A stretch of DNA of 35,440 nucleotides from Acidocella aquatica (GTDB lineage: Bacteria; Pseudomonadota; Alphaproteobacteria; Acetobacterales; Acetobacteraceae): the NCBI RefSeq assembly GCF_030160635.1, contig NZ_BSOS01000017.1, positions 1-35,440 of the forward strand, given 5' to 3'. Both the position numbers and the translations under genes were made by a program. Each line of letters opens with the position of its first letter. The first letter of the stretch is position 1. Under the pieces are notes generated by a model. That model did not search any database. It worked only from the letters and a program-made list of their open reading frames with translations, and had not been told where the DNA came from. Shown here piece by piece: positions 33,137 to 35,440 of the stretch.

Positions 33137-34903
33137 TTATATTTTGGCGGTGGCCGCGGCCAGCCAGTCCCGGGCGCCGGCGGGCAGGCTGGGGGAGAGC
33201 TCGGCGTAGACCCTGGCATGGTAGGCGTTGAGCCACTCCAGCGCCGGGGCGGTGAGCAGCGCCGGGTTAATCAACGCGCGGTCAAACGGAGCAAGGGTAA
33301 GAGTCTCAAAGCATAAAAACTTGCGCGTTTGTGGCGGAAAATCAGCCGGCTGCACCAGCACGAGGTTCTCCAGGCGGATGCCGTAGGCGCCGGGGAGATA
33401 GAAGCCAGGTTCATTGGAGAGGATCATCCCCGCCTGCAGCGCCACGGGTTTCGCCGCGCGTGAAATGCTGGCCGGGCCCTCATGCACCGAGAGATACGAG
33501 CCGACGCCGTGGCCGGTGCCATGGTCGTAATCCAGCCCCGCCTGCCAGAGGGCCGCGCGGGCAAAGGCGTCAATATGCGCGCCGGCCACGCCTTCGGGGA
33601 AAAGCATCTGCGCCAGCGCGATATGCCCGGCGAGGACGCGGGTGACATGTTCGCGCACCAAATCAGGCGCGGGGCCGGGGCCGGTCCAGATCGTGCGGGT
33701 GATATCGGTGGTCCCATCGAGATACTGGCCACCGCTATCGATGAGGTAGACTTCGTTGGGCCTTATCGGGCGGTTGCTCTCCGGGGTGACCCGGTAGTGG
33801 ATGATGGCGCCGTGCTCGCCTGCGCCTGATATGGCGGGGAAGCTCTCGCCCTTAAAATTATGCTCGCCCGCGCGCTCGCCCAGCAGGGCTTCAGCCGCGG
33901 AAATTTCGCTTTGCGCACCCATCGGGGCAGCCTTCGCCAGCCACGCCAGAAATCGGACCATGGCGGCACCATCGCGCCGGTGGGCAGCGCGCGCGCCGGC
34001 CTGCTCCACCGGGTTTTTCAGCGCGCGCGGCAACGCCACCGGGTCCGGGCCCTCGGCGATTTTGGCGCCTGCGGCCTCCAGCGTGGTTTTAAACCACACT
34101 GGCATGGCGGCGGGGTCGTAGCGCACGGTTCTGCCCGCCAGGGAAGCCAGGGCGGCTGGCAGAGCGGCGCGCTCGGCCAGGGCGACATCAGGGCCGAGAT
34201 GCGCGCGGGTCCCGGGCGGGAGTTTTTCGCCGGACATAAACAAGGTTGCGGTGGAATCCGCGAACAACAGGGCGAAGCCCAAGGCGATTGGCGTGAACTC
34301 AACATCCGCGCCGCGAATGTTGAACAGCCAGGCAAGAGAGGCAGGGTCGGAGAGGATGGCGGCATCCTGGCCGGCTTCGCGCAACGCGTTGCCCAGCCGG
34401 GCGCGCTTGGCGCTGGAACTCTCCCCGGTGAAAATTTCAGGGTGCGGCACGGCGGGGGCGCTTGGCTGGGCCGGGCGCCCGGCCCAGATCTCGTCCACCG
34501 GATTGGTTTTGGTGGCCACCATCTTGGTGGCGGCAAAGCGGGCGAGGCTGTCGGCGCTGAGCATCCAGGGGTCGTAGCCGATGGCGAGGCCCTTGGCATG
34601 CTGGGCCAGCCACGCCTCCGGCTTGGTTTCGCTCATGTGCAGGCGCTCCCACAAAGCGGGGTCGGTCTGTTGTTCAAGCTGCAAGGTGTAACGGCCGTCA
34701 GAAAAAACCGCCGCGATGGCGGGCAGCACAATCGCCAGCCCGGCGCTGCCGCTGAAACCGGTGATGAACTCCAGCCGTTCCGCCGATTTTGGCACGTATT
34801 CACCCAGATGCTCATCGGCGCGGGGGATTAAAAACCCATCCAGCCCTCGGGATTTGAGAGCGGCGCGCAAGGCGGTTAACCGCGTATTATGTTCTGATGT
34901 CAT
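33137..34903 (-). CDS. Xaa-Pro aminopeptidase (M24B, three-domain type)
   Basis: A 588-residue metallopeptidase that removes N-terminal residues preceding proline. Two creatinase-like N-terminal domains (about 1-300) precede a pita-bread catalytic domain. Metal ligands are visible: Asp in LIDSGGQYLDG, Asp in TTDITRT, His in HGTGHGVGSYL, Glu in SNEPGFYLPG and Glu in GIRLENL. The HYRVT segment supplies the substrate-binding histidine. The length matches eukaryotic XPNPEP1-like and alphaproteobacterial enzymes rather than the ~440-residue E. coli PepP, so I leave the symbol empty. The ATG at 34903 has an AAGGAT ribosome site and family-like N-terminal sequence. It is cytoplasmic. Confidence 0.94.
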   Translation of the reverse strand: MTSEHNTRLTALRAALKSRGLDGFLIPRADEHLGEYVPKSAERLEFITGFSGSAGLAIVLPAIAAVFSDGRYTLQLEQQTDPALWERLHMSETKPEAWLAQHAKGLAIGYDPWMLSADSLARFAATKMVATKTNPVDEIWAGRPAQPSAPAVPHPEIFTGESSSAKRARLGNALREAGQDAAILSDPASLAWLFNIRGADVEFTPIALGFALLFADSTATLFMSGEKLPPGTRAHLGPDVALAERAALPAALASLAGRTVRYDPAAMPVWFKTTLEAAGAKIAEGPDPVALPRALKNPVEQAGARAAHRRDGAAMVRFLAWLAKAAPMGAQSEISAAEALLGERAGEHNFKGESFPAISGAGEHGAIIHYRVTPESNRPIRPNEVYLIDSGGQYLDGTTDITRTIWTGPGPAPDLVREHVTRVLAGHIALAQMLFPEGVAGAHIDAFARAALWQAGLDYDHGTGHGVGSYLSVHEGPASISRAAKPVALQAGMILSNEPGFYLPGAYGIRLENLVLVQPADFPPQTRKFLCFETLTLAPFDRALINPALLTAPALEWLNAYHARVYAELSPSLPAGARDWLAAATAKI

Positions 34904-34953
34904 GGGTTATCCTTGGTTATGCATTCGTCGCATAGCTGCGCTGGTACCAAAAC

Positions 34954-34983
34954 TTGCCTGAAAACACACGGGCCGTGTTATGT
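34954..34983 (+). promoter_or_regulatory. Possible promoter of the DUF1127 gene with spacer palindrome
   Basis: TTGCCT (34954-34959) and TTATGT (34978-34983) are 18 bases apart. The spacer contains ACACG-GGC-CGTGT (34966-34978), an inverted repeat well placed for a repressor. The match to sigma-70 hexamers is moderate. Confidence 0.35.
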
Positions 34984-35052
34984 GCAGTGCAGCATAAACG
35001 CTGCTGGATCACGTTGAACCGGCCGTTATGCAGGAAAAAACAGGTGACCATC

Positions 35053-35283
35053 ATGACGACCACTATCAAGAACCATTACTCTTTCGGCAAGTTCGGTGAG
35101 CTTTTGTTCGCGCGCCAGCGCCCATATGTGGCGGCCAATCGGCACAAGAGCCTGCTGGATGGTTACAAGGCCTGGCGCAAGCGCCGGGAAGCGGAAGCGG
35201 AGCTGGAAAGCCTCTCCGACCGCGAACTCTCAGATATCGGCCTGAGCCGCGCTACCATCCATGAGGCCGTTAAAGGCTTCTAA
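35053..35283 (+). CDS. DUF1127 small protein
   Basis: A 76-residue protein. The C-terminal ~45 residues are the DUF1127 domain: YKAWRKRREAEAELESLSDR then ELSDIGLSRATIHEAVKG, with the hallmark L-x-x-L-x-D-x-x-L-x-D-I-G-[LI]-x-R. DUF1127 proteins in alphaproteobacteria are small Arg/Lys-rich proteins tied to small-RNA turnover and phosphate or stress adaptation; which applies here is unknown. The ATG at 35053 has an AGGTGA site 6 bases upstream. The frame opens to 34954, but the domain and ribosome site favour this start. A strong terminator follows. Confidence 0.88.
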   Translation: MTTTIKNHYSFGKFGELLFARQRPYVAANRHKSLLDGYKAWRKRREAEAELESLSDRELSDIGLSRATIHEAVKGF

Positions 35284-35292
35284 ACCTGACTT

Positions 35293-35312
35293 GAGTGCGA
35301 TCGTTTGAGGTT
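35293..35312 (+). repeat. Dispersed 3'-end repeat, copy 3
   Basis: GAGTGCGATCGTTTGAGGTT lies 9 bases after the DUF1127 stop codon, between it and the terminator. Confidence 0.5.
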
Positions 35313-35353
35313 CGCCCGGTTAAGCAAGCCAAAAACATGCATCGCCTTCAGAA

Positions 35354-35386
35354 AAAAACAGGGAGAGCAATGCTCCCCCTGTTTTT
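35354..35386. terminator. Bidirectional rho-independent terminator
   Basis: A ten-base stem AAAAACAGGG / CCCTGTTTTT encloses one A-C mismatch and a further GAGC-AAT-GCTC stem. A-runs on the left and T-runs on the right make it effective in both directions: for the DUF1127 gene on the plus strand and for whatever gene enters from the right on the minus strand. Confidence 0.85.
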
Positions 35387-35406
35387 CGTGGCGCGGATTT
35401 TGTATT

Positions 35407-35439
35407 TCAGCAGTCCAGTGTCGCGTGGCGTTCCCATTG
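35407..35439 (-). CDS. Possible C-terminal end of a gene entering from the right
   Basis: One minus-strand frame reads QWERHATLDC and then TGA, about 20 bases before the bidirectional terminator, where a gene end would be expected. Ten residues are too few to identify anything, and chance is possible. Confidence 0.2.
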   Translation of the reverse strand, partial: QWERHATLDC

Positions 35440-35440
35440 G

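Noticed and set aside
1-35440. tRNA, rRNA, CRISPR arrays, prophage or complete insertion sequences
   Set aside because: No cloverleaf-like intergenic segment, regular spaced repeats, integrase, transposase or phage structural gene was seen; only the left edge hints at a rearrangement.

Overview
The window looks like a piece of chromosome from a high-GC alphaproteobacterium. Housekeeping genes dominate (serine, chorismate, fatty-acid and PLP synthesis), coding is dense, start/stop overlaps are frequent, and the SerC and FabI types fit that class. Family level (Acetobacteraceae-like) is an inference from overall feel, not a measurement.

Layout. 1-5300: a broken family-2 glycosyltransferase at the left edge, then two translationally coupled paralogous YfhO-like membrane proteins. 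5300-8660: the serC-serA operon on the minus strand, divergent from an Lrp/AsnC regulator. 8690-12250: a PhoR-like sensor kinase coupled to an LpoA-like lipoprotein, head-to-head with rsmI. 12250-15010: pdxH divergent from fabI-aroC. 15010-17340: a new 42-residue membrane ORF, a Tas-type aldo/keto reductase and a norE-norF pair with no NO reductase beside it. 17330-30340: eleven consecutive minus-strand genes. 30600-32510: a CYTH-CHAD protein and a small GDCCVxC protein. 32520-35440: thpR, an Xaa-Pro aminopeptidase, a DUF1127 protein and a strong terminator.

The most interesting part is the 13-kb minus-strand run. In transcription order it encodes an HlyD-type adaptor, two ABC ATPases, two ABC-2 permeases (a split YbhG/F/S/R-like exporter), a nitroreductase-fold protein, a Lon-family protease with a degenerate P-loop, an unrecognised 241-residue protein, a GlpA-like dehydrogenase, a second FAD oxidoreductase and a GlpK-like kinase. 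Nearly all junctions are ATGA or other short overlaps. Upstream of the first gene is a near-perfect FNR/Dnr/FixK-type box (TTGAC-N4-ATCAA), centred 41.5 bp before the start point implied by a TATATA -10 element. This suggests one oxygen- or NO-responsive transcription unit joining export, proteolysis and glycerol-type redox metabolism. The convergent norEF pair at its far end fits the same theme.

Between genes there are several inverted repeats, a short dispersed repeat that sits directly after stop codons, and a 15-bp tandem repeat inside the overlapping 5' ends of the LpoA-like gene and rsmI. All family assignments come from reading motifs by eye; no database search was run.
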